Below are positions 34,541-42,661 of a stretch of 64,000 bases of DNA, in pieces. The stretch comes from Rhodoplanes sp963724735 (GTDB lineage: Bacteria > Pseudomonadota > Alphaproteobacteria > Rhizobiales > Xanthobacteraceae), in the NCBI GenBank assembly GCA_963724735.1, contig CAVRVX010000041.1, forward strand, positions 12,877 through 76,876, in the 5' to 3' direction. The translations under genes and the position numbers were made by a program. A model generated the notes under the pieces. The model worked only from the letters and a program-made list of their open reading frames with translations, had not been told where the DNA came from and searched no databases. Each line of letters opens with the position of its first letter. Positions within the stretch are counted from its first letter, which is position 1.

Positions 34541-35545
34541 ATGTCGCGGAATTGGGTCGTAGGCCTGGTTGTTCTCTCATGCGCCGGAACAATCGCAATG
34601 GCTCGCGAAGCCGATCGTCGCTTGGATATCGGCGAGAGAGCTTCGGCGCGGCCCCGGCCCTTGATCCTCGCACAGGCCGCGCCAAATCCAGCCGCGGCGC
34701 GCCAAGAACTGGAATCGTGGAGCAAGGTGCGCGACTCGAATAATCCGGCGGAGATCGAGTCCTTCCTTGCCGCGTATCCGAACGGACGTCTCGCTCCAAT
34801 CGCGCGCGAACGGCTGAGAGCGTTGCAAGAGAAGCCGCAGGAAGCGCCGCGAGCGGGGCCGCCCGGCGGCAGCGTCCCGCGCGTCGATTTTAACCCGAGC
34901 GCAGTTTCTCCCCAGCCCAACAGCCCTGGGACCGGCTCGCTCATCGGAGGCAGTCCAGGGTCGCTCGCGCCGGAATTCCGCAATGCGCCGAGTTCGGTCA
35001 CGCCGGTTGCGCACACCACCAGCGTGGTCGCCGAGGTGCAGGAGCGGCTGTTCAACCTCAACTACAATCCGGGACCGATCAACGGGCGAATGGACCAGGC
35101 CACGATCGGCGCGATCACGCGGTTTCAGCAAAACTTCTCTTTGCCCCAGACGGGTCAGATCGACGAGGGCTTCTTGAACACCCTGCGCGACGTCAAGATC
35201 CCATCCGAATGGGCGACGCTCGCCTTCCATGCCCGCGGGGCCTACTCGGCAGTCTGGCTGCGGCCATCGCGGCGGCTGGCCGAACAGGAGGCATTGAGCG
35301 AATGCCAGCGGCGCGCGCGGGGGGACTGCAAGGTTTCGACGGCGTCCGGCTCGCAGTGCATCGGACTGGCAAGTGCGGGCGGCCGGTCGCGGCGCCAACG
35401 GAATTTCGGCGCGTTTGCCTATATCGCCGCCAATCTCAATGATGCGCGCGGCCAGGTGATCGAATTTTGCCAGCGCGAATCGCCTTATCCGGACTCCTGC
35501 GAGTTTCGCACGGCGATCTGCGCCGACGGCTCGCATAATCGCTGA
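34541..35545 (+). CDS. exported peptidoglycan-binding and DUF4189 protein
   Basis: From the ATG at 34541 the protein has 334 residues. Order: signal peptide (SRNWVVGLVVLSCAGTIAMA), a short helical region (ELESWSKVRDSNNPAEIESF), a Pro-rich linker, a PG_binding_1 domain (VVAEVQERLFNLNYNPGPIN...IGAITRFQQNF), and a C-terminal DUF4189 domain (WATLAFHARGAYSAVW, cysteines in ALSECQRRARGDC, QCIGLA, IEFCQRESPYPDSC). Such proteins sit in the periplasm bound to cell wall. It is transcribed away from the ATPase group. A bidirectional terminator follows directly. Confidence 0.8.
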   Translation: MSRNWVVGLVVLSCAGTIAMAREADRRLDIGERASARPRPLILAQAAPNPAAARQELESWSKVRDSNNPAEIESFLAAYPNGRLAPIARERLRALQEKPQEAPRAGPPGGSVPRVDFNPSAVSPQPNSPGTGSLIGGSPGSLAPEFRNAPSSVTPVAHTTSVVAEVQERLFNLNYNPGPINGRMDQATIGAITRFQQNFSLPQTGQIDEGFLNTLRDVKIPSEWATLAFHARGAYSAVWLRPSRRLAEQEALSECQRRARGDCKVSTASGSQCIGLASAGGRSRRQRNFGAFAYIAANLNDARGQVIEFCQRESPYPDSCEFRTAICADGSHNR

Positions 35546-35549
35546 GGGC

Positions 35550-35573
35550 GCGAAGGCTGGCCTTCGCTATTTT
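35550..35573. terminator. bidirectional intrinsic terminator
   Basis: GCGAAGG, loop CTGG, CCTTCGC, then tatttt on the plus strand, placed in the 31-base gap between two convergent genes (stops at 35545 and 35577). Confidence 0.7.
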
Positions 35574-35576
35574 CGC

Positions 35577-36041
35577 TCACTTGAATTTTATGTTCGTGGT
35601 GGTGGTGCCTGAGCTGAAGCGATACGTGATCACCACCGGCTTCGCCTGTTGCTGCGGCGACAGCTCCGTTTGGCTGAACATCACGGGCTTCGCATTGCGC
35701 TCTTTGCGATTGGCTTCGTTGGTTTTGAAGTCCTTGCTCGGGATGAACAGCTCTTTCTTATTTCCCCAGTGGTCACGGAAGGTCTTGCTCCCGTCCTTAT
35801 AAGGCTCGGAGTCGGCGGTGTAATAGAGGGTCGCGCCGGCGAAGGCGAAATCGATGTCTCGACACGCGTTCGGTTCGACGCGCCACCATCCCGCCGACGC
35901 GATGCCGCCCTCGCGTTCATAGGCGAGCGCTACGCGGATGGGAGCGCGAAAGTCGTTGCATGCCACAATGTCAGCATGAGCCGCCGCACAGAGGCCAAAT
36001 GAAAAGATCGTAGCCGTCGTCAACCTTGCGAAGCGCCTCAT
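35577..36041 (-). CDS. DUF1036 secreted protein
   Basis: The 154-residue product starts with a signal peptide (RRFARLTTATIFSFGLCAAA, cleaved after HA). The mature part IVACNDFRAPIRVALAYE, SAGWWRVEPNACRDIDF and TLYYTADSEPYKDG is typical of DUF1036, a family of small periplasmic proteins with paired cysteines found throughout alphaproteobacteria; the role is unknown. It is complete and stands alone, ending at the shared terminator. Confidence 0.85.
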   Translation of the reverse strand: MRRFARLTTATIFSFGLCAAAHADIVACNDFRAPIRVALAYEREGGIASAGWWRVEPNACRDIDFAFAGATLYYTADSEPYKDGSKTFRDHWGNKKELFIPSKDFKTNEANRKERNAKPVMFSQTELSPQQQAKPVVITYRFSSGTTTTNIKFK

Positions 36042-36327
36042 GTCTGCCTCCGTCTGGAGCCCGCGTGTTCGGGCAGGCAGGCTCGATTGCGAGCAGCCCG
36101 CGCTATCCTGATCCGGCCCGAATTGCCGGACAACCCCGAAGCATGCGGGTCCGCCGATGGATGGATGTGCCCTGAATCGCCGCCCAACGCCCTGCCGGAA
36201 GGCGCGCCATCGTCTCTAGCCGGTTGATATTTGGATCGCGAGCTATAAGTTGCGGGACCGCGGCGTATGAACGCCGCACGCTCCCCTTGTCGCGCCGCGC
36301 GCGCACCTCACGGAATTGCATGTCTTG

Positions 36328-37359
36328 ATGTCGAATGCCGTCAATCGACGTTGGCTGCTCGCCAAACATCCTGAAGGCCTGCCGGATTCCTCCTGCTGGA
36401 CGCTCGACGCCGCCCCGTTGCCAGAGCCGGGTCCGGGCCAGATTCTGGTCAAAGCGCGCTACTTGTCCGTCGATCCCTATATGCGCGGCCGGATGAGCCG
36501 CCGGGGGAACTACGCCAAGGGAGTCGCGATCGGCGAGGTGATGCGGGGTGGCGGCGTGGGCGAGGTGGTCGCCTCCCGTCATCCCAGCTGGAAGATCGGC
36601 GACATTGCCGAAACTATGGGGTTCGGTTGGCAGGAATGGTCGGTTATGACGCCGGGGCAGCCCGGGCCCGACGGCGTGAACCGGATTGATCCGTCCCTTG
36701 CGCCGATCGAGAGCGCGCTGTCCTGGCTCGGCATGCCAGGGATCACCGCCTATGTCGGCCTGATCGAGGTCGGGCGGCCGAAGCCAGGCGATACGGTCGT
36801 CGTGTCGGCCGCCTCAGGCGCGGTCGGACAACTGGTTGGGCAGATTGCCAAGCTTGCCGGCTGCCGGATCGTTGCGATCGCCGGGAGCGACGAAAAGCTC
36901 GCATGGTGCCGCAGCCTCGGTTTCGACGAAGGGATCAACCATCGCACCGCGGGCAGCCTCCCGGCTGCGCTGAAGGCGGCCTGCCCGGGCGGCGTGAACG
37001 TCTTCTTCGACAACACCGGTGGACCCATTCACGACGCCGTCATGAGGACCTTGGCGGTCGGAGCGCGCGTGGTGATCTGCGGCCGCATTGCGCTCGCCAG
37101 CCGCTATGAGGCGCCCGACGTCGGCGAGCGCTTTCTCGGGCATCTGATCGTCAGCCGGGCGACTATTGCAGGCTTCCTGGTGTTCGACTGGTGGCATCGC
37201 CGCGAGGAAGCGCTCGCGCGCCTCGCCGCATGGCAGCGGGCCGGGCGTTTGCGCTACCGCGAAGATGTGCTCGACGGCATCGAACGCATGCCGGAAGCCT
37301 TCCTGCGGCTCTTCTCAGGAGAAAACTTCGGCAAGCAGCTCGTGCGGATGGTGGGATAA
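36328..37359 (+). CDS. NADP-dependent medium-chain oxidoreductase (CurA/PTGR type)
   Basis: The 343-residue protein belongs to the zinc-free MDR branch that reduces activated double bonds (leukotriene B4 dehydrogenase/prostaglandin reductase, bacterial CurA). It shows LSVDPYMRGRMS in the catalytic domain, GMPGITAYVGL, then the NADP-binding VVVSAASGAVGQLVGQIAK and DNTGGPIHDAVMRTL. No structural zinc cysteines are present. It lies 85 bases upstream of the phosphopantetheinyl transferase in the same orientation, so the two may be co-transcribed. A role in tailoring the NRPS product is possible but unproven. Confidence 0.82.
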   Translation: MSNAVNRRWLLAKHPEGLPDSSCWTLDAAPLPEPGPGQILVKARYLSVDPYMRGRMSRRGNYAKGVAIGEVMRGGGVGEVVASRHPSWKIGDIAETMGFGWQEWSVMTPGQPGPDGVNRIDPSLAPIESALSWLGMPGITAYVGLIEVGRPKPGDTVVVSAASGAVGQLVGQIAKLAGCRIVAIAGSDEKLAWCRSLGFDEGINHRTAGSLPAALKAACPGGVNVFFDNTGGPIHDAVMRTLAVGARVVICGRIALASRYEAPDVGERFLGHLIVSRATIAGFLVFDWWHRREEALARLAAWQRAGRLRYREDVLDGIERMPEAFLRLFSGENFGKQLVRMVG

Positions 37360-37444
37360 GCCGGCCGCGGCGGAGCGGGCGAGCGCGGGCGCGCCCATCG
37401 GCCGACCAACTCGCTCGGAGAGCGAGCCGCCAAGGGACGCGCGC

Positions 37445-38095
37445 GTGACGAACGTTACGGATTCAGCGCTGCAATCCGCAATCGAGACGCTCGCCTTGCC
37501 GGGCATTCAAATCAGCCATCGCTTGATCTCAGCGGGCGATGAAGATGCGCTCAGGCCGGACGAAGCGCGCGCAATTGCTGACTATGTCGTCGAGAGAAGG
37601 CGCGCCAGCGCGGCCGCCCGCATTGTGGCGCGCGAACTGCTCGGACGGCTTGGCTATCCTGACTGCTCAGTTCCACGAGCCCCATCCGGCGCGCCAGTCT
37701 GGCCGGCCGGCGTCGTCGGTTCGCTCGCGCATGATGGCCGGGTCGCGGTCGCCGCCGTGGCGACGCGCCTTTGTGTCGAAGCCTTGGGAATCGACGTTGA
37801 ACCGGCCGAGCCTTTGCCAAATGGATTACTCGATATCGTGGCGACGCCCGAGGAACGGTTGAGGATCGGCAACGACCCTTTCGCCGGACGCCTGTTATTC
37901 GCAGCGAAGGAGGCCGTCTACAAAGCGGTCTATCCGCTCGACGGAACGTTTCTCGAACATCACGACGTTCAAATCCATTTGGCGCAGAGGAAGGCTATCG
38001 TCTGCAACGGCCGCAGCGTCGAGCTTCGTTACTGCATCGCGAACCACCTGATCGCGGTGGCGTATCTGCCGACTAATCCTGGCCCGCCGCGATAA
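37445..38095 (+). CDS. 4'-phosphopantetheinyl transferase (EntD/Sfp type)
   Basis: A GTG at 37445 starts a 216-residue protein with the three transferase motifs: GSLAHDG (92-98), GIDVEP (115-120, Mg-binding Asp) and FAAKEAVYK (152-160). The N-terminal RPDEARAI and R...AR region and the PSGAPVWP motif resemble EntD-type enzymes. It attaches the CoA-derived arm to carrier-protein serines and is the obvious activator of the T domains of the NRPS 7 kb downstream. Linkage of a dedicated transferase to an NRPS locus is common. Confidence 0.88.
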   Translation: MTNVTDSALQSAIETLALPGIQISHRLISAGDEDALRPDEARAIADYVVERRRASAAARIVARELLGRLGYPDCSVPRAPSGAPVWPAGVVGSLAHDGRVAVAAVATRLCVEALGIDVEPAEPLPNGLLDIVATPEERLRIGNDPFAGRLLFAAKEAVYKAVYPLDGTFLEHHDVQIHLAQRKAIVCNGRSVELRYCIANHLIAVAYLPTNPGPPR

Positions 38096-38268
38096 CGCAG
38101 GTCCCTCAATCGATAAAGAAGCAAGCAGAGCGCGGCGTTTTCTTTGAACCTGATGAGGCTATCTCAAGTCAAAGTGAGACACGCGTCTGCGCAGGGATCA
38201 GGCGATTTATGATAACGTGTCCGTCCGGGTTCTCTGGATGCAGGCCCGTGGATCTGGAGGAGATTGTG

Positions 38269-38556
38269 ATGCACAAGGTGATCATGGCGGTTGTTCTCTC
38301 GCTCGCGTTTATGGTCAGCGCCCATGCGGAGGAGCAGACCGGGACCATCATCTCGATCGATGATGCGGCCAAGACCTTTGTTTGCGAGTGGAAAGACAAG
38401 AGCTGGACCTATCGGACCACCGACAAGACGAGCTACCGCGTGGCTGGGAAAAACGGCGCCTTCTCTGACGTGAAGGCCGGCGTCAGGGTCAATGTCGGCT
38501 ATCACACCGACGACAAGGGCCGGATCGCCGATTGGATCAACATCGAACAACGGTGA
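38269..38556 (+). CDS. small periplasmic protein, OB-fold-like
   Basis: GGAGGAG precedes the ATG at 38269. The 95-residue product has a signal peptide (HKVIMAVVLSLAFMVSAHA), then a small beta-rich domain (TGTIISIDDAAKTFVCEW, GVRVNVGYHTDDKGRIADWI) similar in layout to DUF5666-type proteins. Function unknown. The stop codon lies inside a 7-bp hairpin. Confidence 0.7.
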   Translation: MHKVIMAVVLSLAFMVSAHAEEQTGTIISIDDAAKTFVCEWKDKSWTYRTTDKTSYRVAGKNGAFSDVKAGVRVNVGYHTDDKGRIADWINIEQR

Positions 38557-38570
38557 CGTAACAACGTCAC
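38553..38570 (+). terminator. stem-loop overlapping a stop codon, possible terminator
   Basis: GTGACGT, loop aaca, ACGTCAC, beginning at the TGA of the preceding gene. No T-run follows on either strand, so an intrinsic terminator is uncertain; it may be a processing or protective hairpin. Confidence 0.3.
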
Positions 38571-38616
38571 GGGCAAAGCGAATTACCCGCAAAGCCGCGA
38601 ACGCCTCCGTGCGCGG

Positions 38617-39879
38617 CTAATGCGCCTGTCCCGTCGTCGTCGATGCAGAGGGTTTTGCCTCTTCCGATCCGGATTCCGAGGAGCGCAGCAGCCCAAAATA
38701 ATAGGAGGCAAGATCCAAGACGGTCAAAGGCAGAATGGAGCGAATGGACAGCGCTCCCCCAACAGGACTCGGCTTCTGCGCAGCCGCCGGGGCGGCGCCC
38801 GTTGACTGATCCGGATTTGGTTTTTCAGCCGGGGTCGACAGATTGCTGGGCCGCAAGGTCTCCAGCGGCGTCGCCGAACCGGAGGCTGGCGTTTCCTGTC
38901 CTGTTGCGCCCTCGGCGGTGCGTGCGGCCGCTGGCGCTGCCTCCGGATTGAGGATGATCGGCAGGCCGTCCTTGCTGTTGCCGATGATGACGATCTTCGC
39001 ATTGTTCGATTGCGCGAGCTGGAGAGTCGCTTCGATCCCGCGCCATCGCAGATACGAGTCGGAAATCCCTTTGCTTACGATCTGCTGAAAATCACGGATG
39101 CCTTCAGCCTCGATCCGCTTGCGTTCCGACTCCTTTTTCTCGCGCTCGATGCGGAACTTGTATTCCTCAGACACGTAGTACTGTTCGGCCTTGCGATTGA
39201 TGGCGCTGACCACGGTCGCGGGAAGCTCAATGCCGTACAACAGCGTGTCATAGAGCACGATGGTGTCGCGCATCGCAACATTATATGATCTTTCGTCGCC
39301 TTCCCGCTCGATCATCTTGTGACTGAGCTTGTCGAGCGCAGCCTGGCGGATCTTATCCTGAATGTCTTGACGCGCGCTCGAGTAGACCTGCTCCGCGGTG
39401 AAGTGCGAAATCACCTCGCGCATCTCGCTGGCGATCTGCGGTCCCAGCACCTTCGTATAATCGGGGCCGACCACCTGATGCAGGGCTGGAACGGAGTCGC
39501 GTTGCAACCTGTAGCGGGTGTTGATCGTCACCGTCATGTTCACGCCGTCGCTTGAGATCGCGCCGTAGGTCTCGGAGAGCGACTGAACGCGCAAGTCATA
39601 GATGAACAATTTGTCCCACGGCAAAATGAGGTGCAGCCCCTCGTCTTTGATGTCCCGCGGGTCCAGAACCGTCCCGCCCTCGAAGCGCTTCCACAAAACT
39701 CCGATTTGTCCGCTCGGAACCGTCACCACCACGCGCGGCAGGATCACGATGATCACCAGCGCTGCGACCATCAGAAAGATGACGATGGTAGGCAGCCAGT
39801 TTTCGACAAAGCGCCGCCATCTCTCTCGGACGGTCTTAGGGGGCGGTCTTTCGTCGAGTGACAAAACGTACGCTTTCAT
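38617..39879 (-). CDS. SPFH/band-7 membrane protein
   Basis: The 420-residue protein has one N-terminal membrane helix (about 29-50), an SPFH domain (VTVPSGQIGVLWKRFEGG, LILPWDKLFIYDLRVQSL, TVTINTRYRLQRD) and a long coiled-coil with EYKFRIEREKKESERKR. It ends with a low-complexity Ala/Pro/Thr tail and a second hydrophobic stretch near 375-395. Such proteins organise membrane microdomains or regulate proteases. Its ATG overlaps the stop of the ABC exporter (ATGA), so it is probably made in step with it and may support its assembly. Confidence 0.82.
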   Translation of the reverse strand: MKAYVLSLDERPPPKTVRERWRRFVENWLPTIVIFLMVAALVIIVILPRVVVTVPSGQIGVLWKRFEGGTVLDPRDIKDEGLHLILPWDKLFIYDLRVQSLSETYGAISSDGVNMTVTINTRYRLQRDSVPALHQVVGPDYTKVLGPQIASEMREVISHFTAEQVYSSARQDIQDKIRQAALDKLSHKMIEREGDERSYNVAMRDTIVLYDTLLYGIELPATVVSAINRKAEQYYVSEEYKFRIEREKKESERKRIEAEGIRDFQQIVSKGISDSYLRWRGIEATLQLAQSNNAKIVIIGNSKDGLPIILNPEAAPAAARTAEGATGQETPASGSATPLETLRPSNLSTPAEKPNPDQSTGAAPAAAQKPSPVGGALSIRSILPLTVLDLASYYFGLLRSSESGSEEAKPSASTTTGQAH

Positions 39880-41522
39880 ACCCCGCTCTCCACCTCTTGC
39901 GGCCCAACAAAACGACCTTCGTCCATGCGAAGTCGGCGGGCGGGCACGTCTATTTCGTTAATATAGCGCTCGTCATGGGTTATCGCCACCACCGTCGCGC
40001 CGGCACTGGTCAGGGCAGGCAAGAGCTCGAAGTAGAACTTACGGCGGAATTCAGGGTCCTGGTCCGCCGCCCATTCGTCCAGCAACAAGATGGGGCGCTT
40101 TTCGAGAAGGCTCACGATCAGCGCAAGCCGCTTACGCTGGCCGCTCGAAAGGTCAACCGTGCGAAACTGCCGGTCGACCACTCCGGTCTTGTCGAGAAGG
40201 CGGAATTCGGCAAGCAGCCGATCGATCTCGTCGGGATCGGGGTCGGTTATGCCATACAGTTTCTGAAAAATATGGTAGTCGGGAAAAACCGCGGAAATCA
40301 ACTCGCGGTAGGTTTGGCGCGTTCTCTCCGTGACATGCACGCCATCGAAGAGAATCTCGCCCGATTCGGGCTTGTAAAGCCCCGCCAGCAACTTCATGAA
40401 AGTCGATTTGCCTGATCCGTTGCCCCCCGTGAGGAGAACGAGGTCGCCCGATCGCAAGGTGAAGTGGATCGGTCCGACCTTAAAATACGTATCCGACCAT
40501 TTGTCGACATAGCTGAACTCGACGTCGCGCATTTCGATCTTTTCGAACCGCTTGCGCGGTTCGGGAACGGTGATCTCGGATGTCGCAGCGGTCGCCCGCA
40601 GCTTTGCTTCGAGCGCTTCGATGTTCTTGGCGGCTTCGTTTGCGGCCGTGACGATCGGGATCGACTGGATCAGTCCGGATGTTGCCCCGACAATAAATAC
40701 GAGAGCCGTTACTGTTTTCGTCGTGGAGCCCGGTTCGATCGCGCTGCTCAGAACGGGGACAGCGAACGCGGCAGCGCCCAACAAGGTGTACAGAGAACCC
40801 TGCAACAGCACCAGCCTCTTGAAGGTCTCGCTCTGCGCCCGAATTTTGATGTTCGCGGCGGTTCGCGACACATCAATGATGTCGCCGAACAGCTCGTCGC
40901 TGCGGGCGGTGTTGAGTTTGACCTCTTTGAACCCATCCAGCAGGTCGGACAATCGATCGAAAAGTCGGTTCTCCCAGGTGGACGCCTCTTTCAATTCGAT
41001 AGAGAGCTGACGGTTCTTCGCATGAAACAGGAAGGCGCCCACCCCAACGATCACGAAGGCTAATAAAAAGGCGACAAGCGACTGATATGCGACGTAGGCC
41101 GCGACCAGGAGTATGAGAAGCCCGGCTTGCACCGCGAACGGGAGGGCGTTGCTCGCCTGGGTAAGCGTCGCCGTTTCCCGCGTGATGGCGGCCACGATCT
41201 CGGCGCGCCCCATCAACTCCATCGGCAGAAGTTCGGATCGCCGGACATAATCCATCAGCCGCACCCGCAGCTTGTGGATGATGGCTTGGATTTCGGCCGT
41301 CGTCGTGATCAGGATGTAAAACTGGGTTCGCACGAAGAGAAGCAATGCGATCAGAAAGAGAGCCGCGGACCACAGGCTGGGGCTTCCCTTGTCGGCGGCC
41401 TGTCCGCCCGCGTTGATCGCTGCGAGAATCGCGTACCCGCTCAGGCCTCCGATGAGCGCAACGAGGACAAGTCGCTTGAGCGAACCTTGCATTTCGCGGC
41501 GAACAAGCTGGAGAAAAGGCAT
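39876..41522 (-). CDS. cyclic-peptide-type ABC exporter (SyrD/PvdE family)
   Basis: The 548-residue half-transporter fuses a six-helix membrane domain (1-300) to an ATPase with Walker A GGNGSGKST (366-374), signature LSSGQRKRLAL and Walker B ILLLDEWAADQDP. The DEWAADQDP wording, the short linker and the opening LVRREM are characteristic of the cyclic-peptide transporter group that exports pyoverdine precursors, syringomycin and related NRPS products. It lies 3.4 kb from the NRPS start, on the opposite strand, and is the best candidate exporter for its peptide. Confidence 0.85.
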   Translation of the reverse strand: MPFLQLVRREMQGSLKRLVLVALIGGLSGYAILAAINAGGQAADKGSPSLWSAALFLIALLLFVRTQFYILITTTAEIQAIIHKLRVRLMDYVRRSELLPMELMGRAEIVAAITRETATLTQASNALPFAVQAGLLILLVAAYVAYQSLVAFLLAFVIVGVGAFLFHAKNRQLSIELKEASTWENRLFDRLSDLLDGFKEVKLNTARSDELFGDIIDVSRTAANIKIRAQSETFKRLVLLQGSLYTLLGAAAFAVPVLSSAIEPGSTTKTVTALVFIVGATSGLIQSIPIVTAANEAAKNIEALEAKLRATAATSEITVPEPRKRFEKIEMRDVEFSYVDKWSDTYFKVGPIHFTLRSGDLVLLTGGNGSGKSTFMKLLAGLYKPESGEILFDGVHVTERTRQTYRELISAVFPDYHIFQKLYGITDPDPDEIDRLLAEFRLLDKTGVVDRQFRTVDLSSGQRKRLALIVSLLEKRPILLLDEWAADQDPEFRRKFYFELLPALTSAGATVVAITHDERYINEIDVPARRLRMDEGRFVGPQEVESGV

Positions 41523-41605
41523 GAGGTGTGGTCCGCTTAACCCGCGTTCGCAACGCCAACGCTCGTCGTCTGTTCAGCTGGTTTCTGCGCCGGCCACAGC
41601 TGAGA

Positions 41606-41803
41606 TCATTCGCCTTGAGACTGCCGCTGACTTTCGACGCGCTGGGATGGCCCTGTCAAAAGCAAAACGACAAGAACCACCAGCGGAGTGAAAAAAAAGG
41701 AAAGAAGGAATGTGCCGGTGAAGCCCATGCGCCGCTGGCTGCCACAGACTCCGACGAGAATGCAGAACAAAATATACGCGACTAACGCGAGCACTGCCAC
41801 CAT
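41606..41803 (-). CDS. small two-helix membrane protein
   Basis: The product has 65 residues from the ATG at 41803: helix one VAVLALVAYILFCILVGVC, a short basic loop GSQRRMG, and helix two LLSFFFTPLVVLVVLLL, then a polar tail. AGGGG lies about 12 bases upstream. It is upstream of the exporter in the same orientation (83-base gap) and could be a co-expressed membrane accessory. The hairpin-of-two-helices shape resembles many small phospholipase-D-nuclease-N-like membrane proteins, but I cannot assign it. Confidence 0.55.
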   Translation of the reverse strand: MVAVLALVAYILFCILVGVCGSQRRMGFTGTFLLSFFFTPLVVLVVLLLTGPSQRVESQRQSQGE

Positions 41804-41899
41804 TGCATTATATATCCCCTGTGCGCGGCATGGGACCGCCCACGATCGGAAATGCTTCGCCAACGGCTGAGGCGCAACCCGCCGCCGACGAGCCGTCTC

Positions 41900-42445
41900 C
41901 TACTTGTTGGGCGGGTTTCGCTGTCCGGCCGATTGCACGCCGAACCGCTCCTTGTGAGCCTTGATGAATTCACGATAATCGGGAGGATTGAAGTCGAGGA
42001 GCGTGCCGCCGGAAGCGAAATGCTGAATGAAGAGCTTGCCGATCGCATAGGTGGCGCCCGCGGAGAAAGCCGGCATCGTGACGGCTCCGATCATCGTCCC
42101 AATTCCAGGCAATCCCTTCAACATGCTTCCAACGCCGACTGCGGTGCCCGTCGCCGTTCCCGCCGGGATCAGTGCGCCGGCCAAGCTTGCGATGATCGAC
42201 TTGCCGCGGTTATCCGAGAAGGGGACGTCGTAGATTTCTGAAAGCCGCCGCAGCATTTGCAGCTGCACGCCGCCGACTGCCGCTACGTCGACGACCGGCA
42301 CCGGTATGAGGCCGGCCGCCCCCGAATACAGCGCAAACCGATCGACGACTTGCGCCGCAAGCTCGTCGCGCTGCTCGTCGGTCATCTCGGTGGGTTGAGT
42401 GTCGGGACCTTGCGCCTGAGCCGACCCAGCTGCGTCTTGGGACAT
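41900..42445 (-). CDS. DUF697 membrane-associated protein
   Basis: From the ATG at 42445 (AAGGAAGC upstream) the product has 181 residues: an acidic N-terminus, then VVDRFALYSGAAGLIPVPVV, DVAAVGGVQLQMLRRLSEIY and a glycine/alanine-rich hydrophobic region (LAGALIPAGTATGTAVGVGS). This is the DUF697 layout, often linked to GTPases and to membrane stress functions. It precedes the small membrane protein and exporter on the minus strand, so the four genes 42445-38617 may form one transcript. Confidence 0.75.
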   Translation of the reverse strand: MSQDAAGSAQAQGPDTQPTEMTDEQRDELAAQVVDRFALYSGAAGLIPVPVVDVAAVGGVQLQMLRRLSEIYDVPFSDNRGKSIIASLAGALIPAGTATGTAVGVGSMLKGLPGIGTMIGAVTMPAFSAGATYAIGKLFIQHFASGGTLLDFNPPDYREFIKAHKERFGVQSAGQRNPPNK

Positions 42446-42661
42446 GTCACGAGCTTCCTTTTTTAACCATCCGCCAATTATCAACGATCGGAGCCGCGCC
42501 GCAATCGATCACGTGTCAACAATGCATGATTTCGGATAATGCGGCGCACACATCTATGTAAACCCTATCATGCGCCTCAAGACGGCGCCAGAGCGGTCAA
42601 AATGGAGGCGCGAAGGATGCGAAAGCTTCAAAGACGGGACCTCGGGGGTAAACTGCTTGCG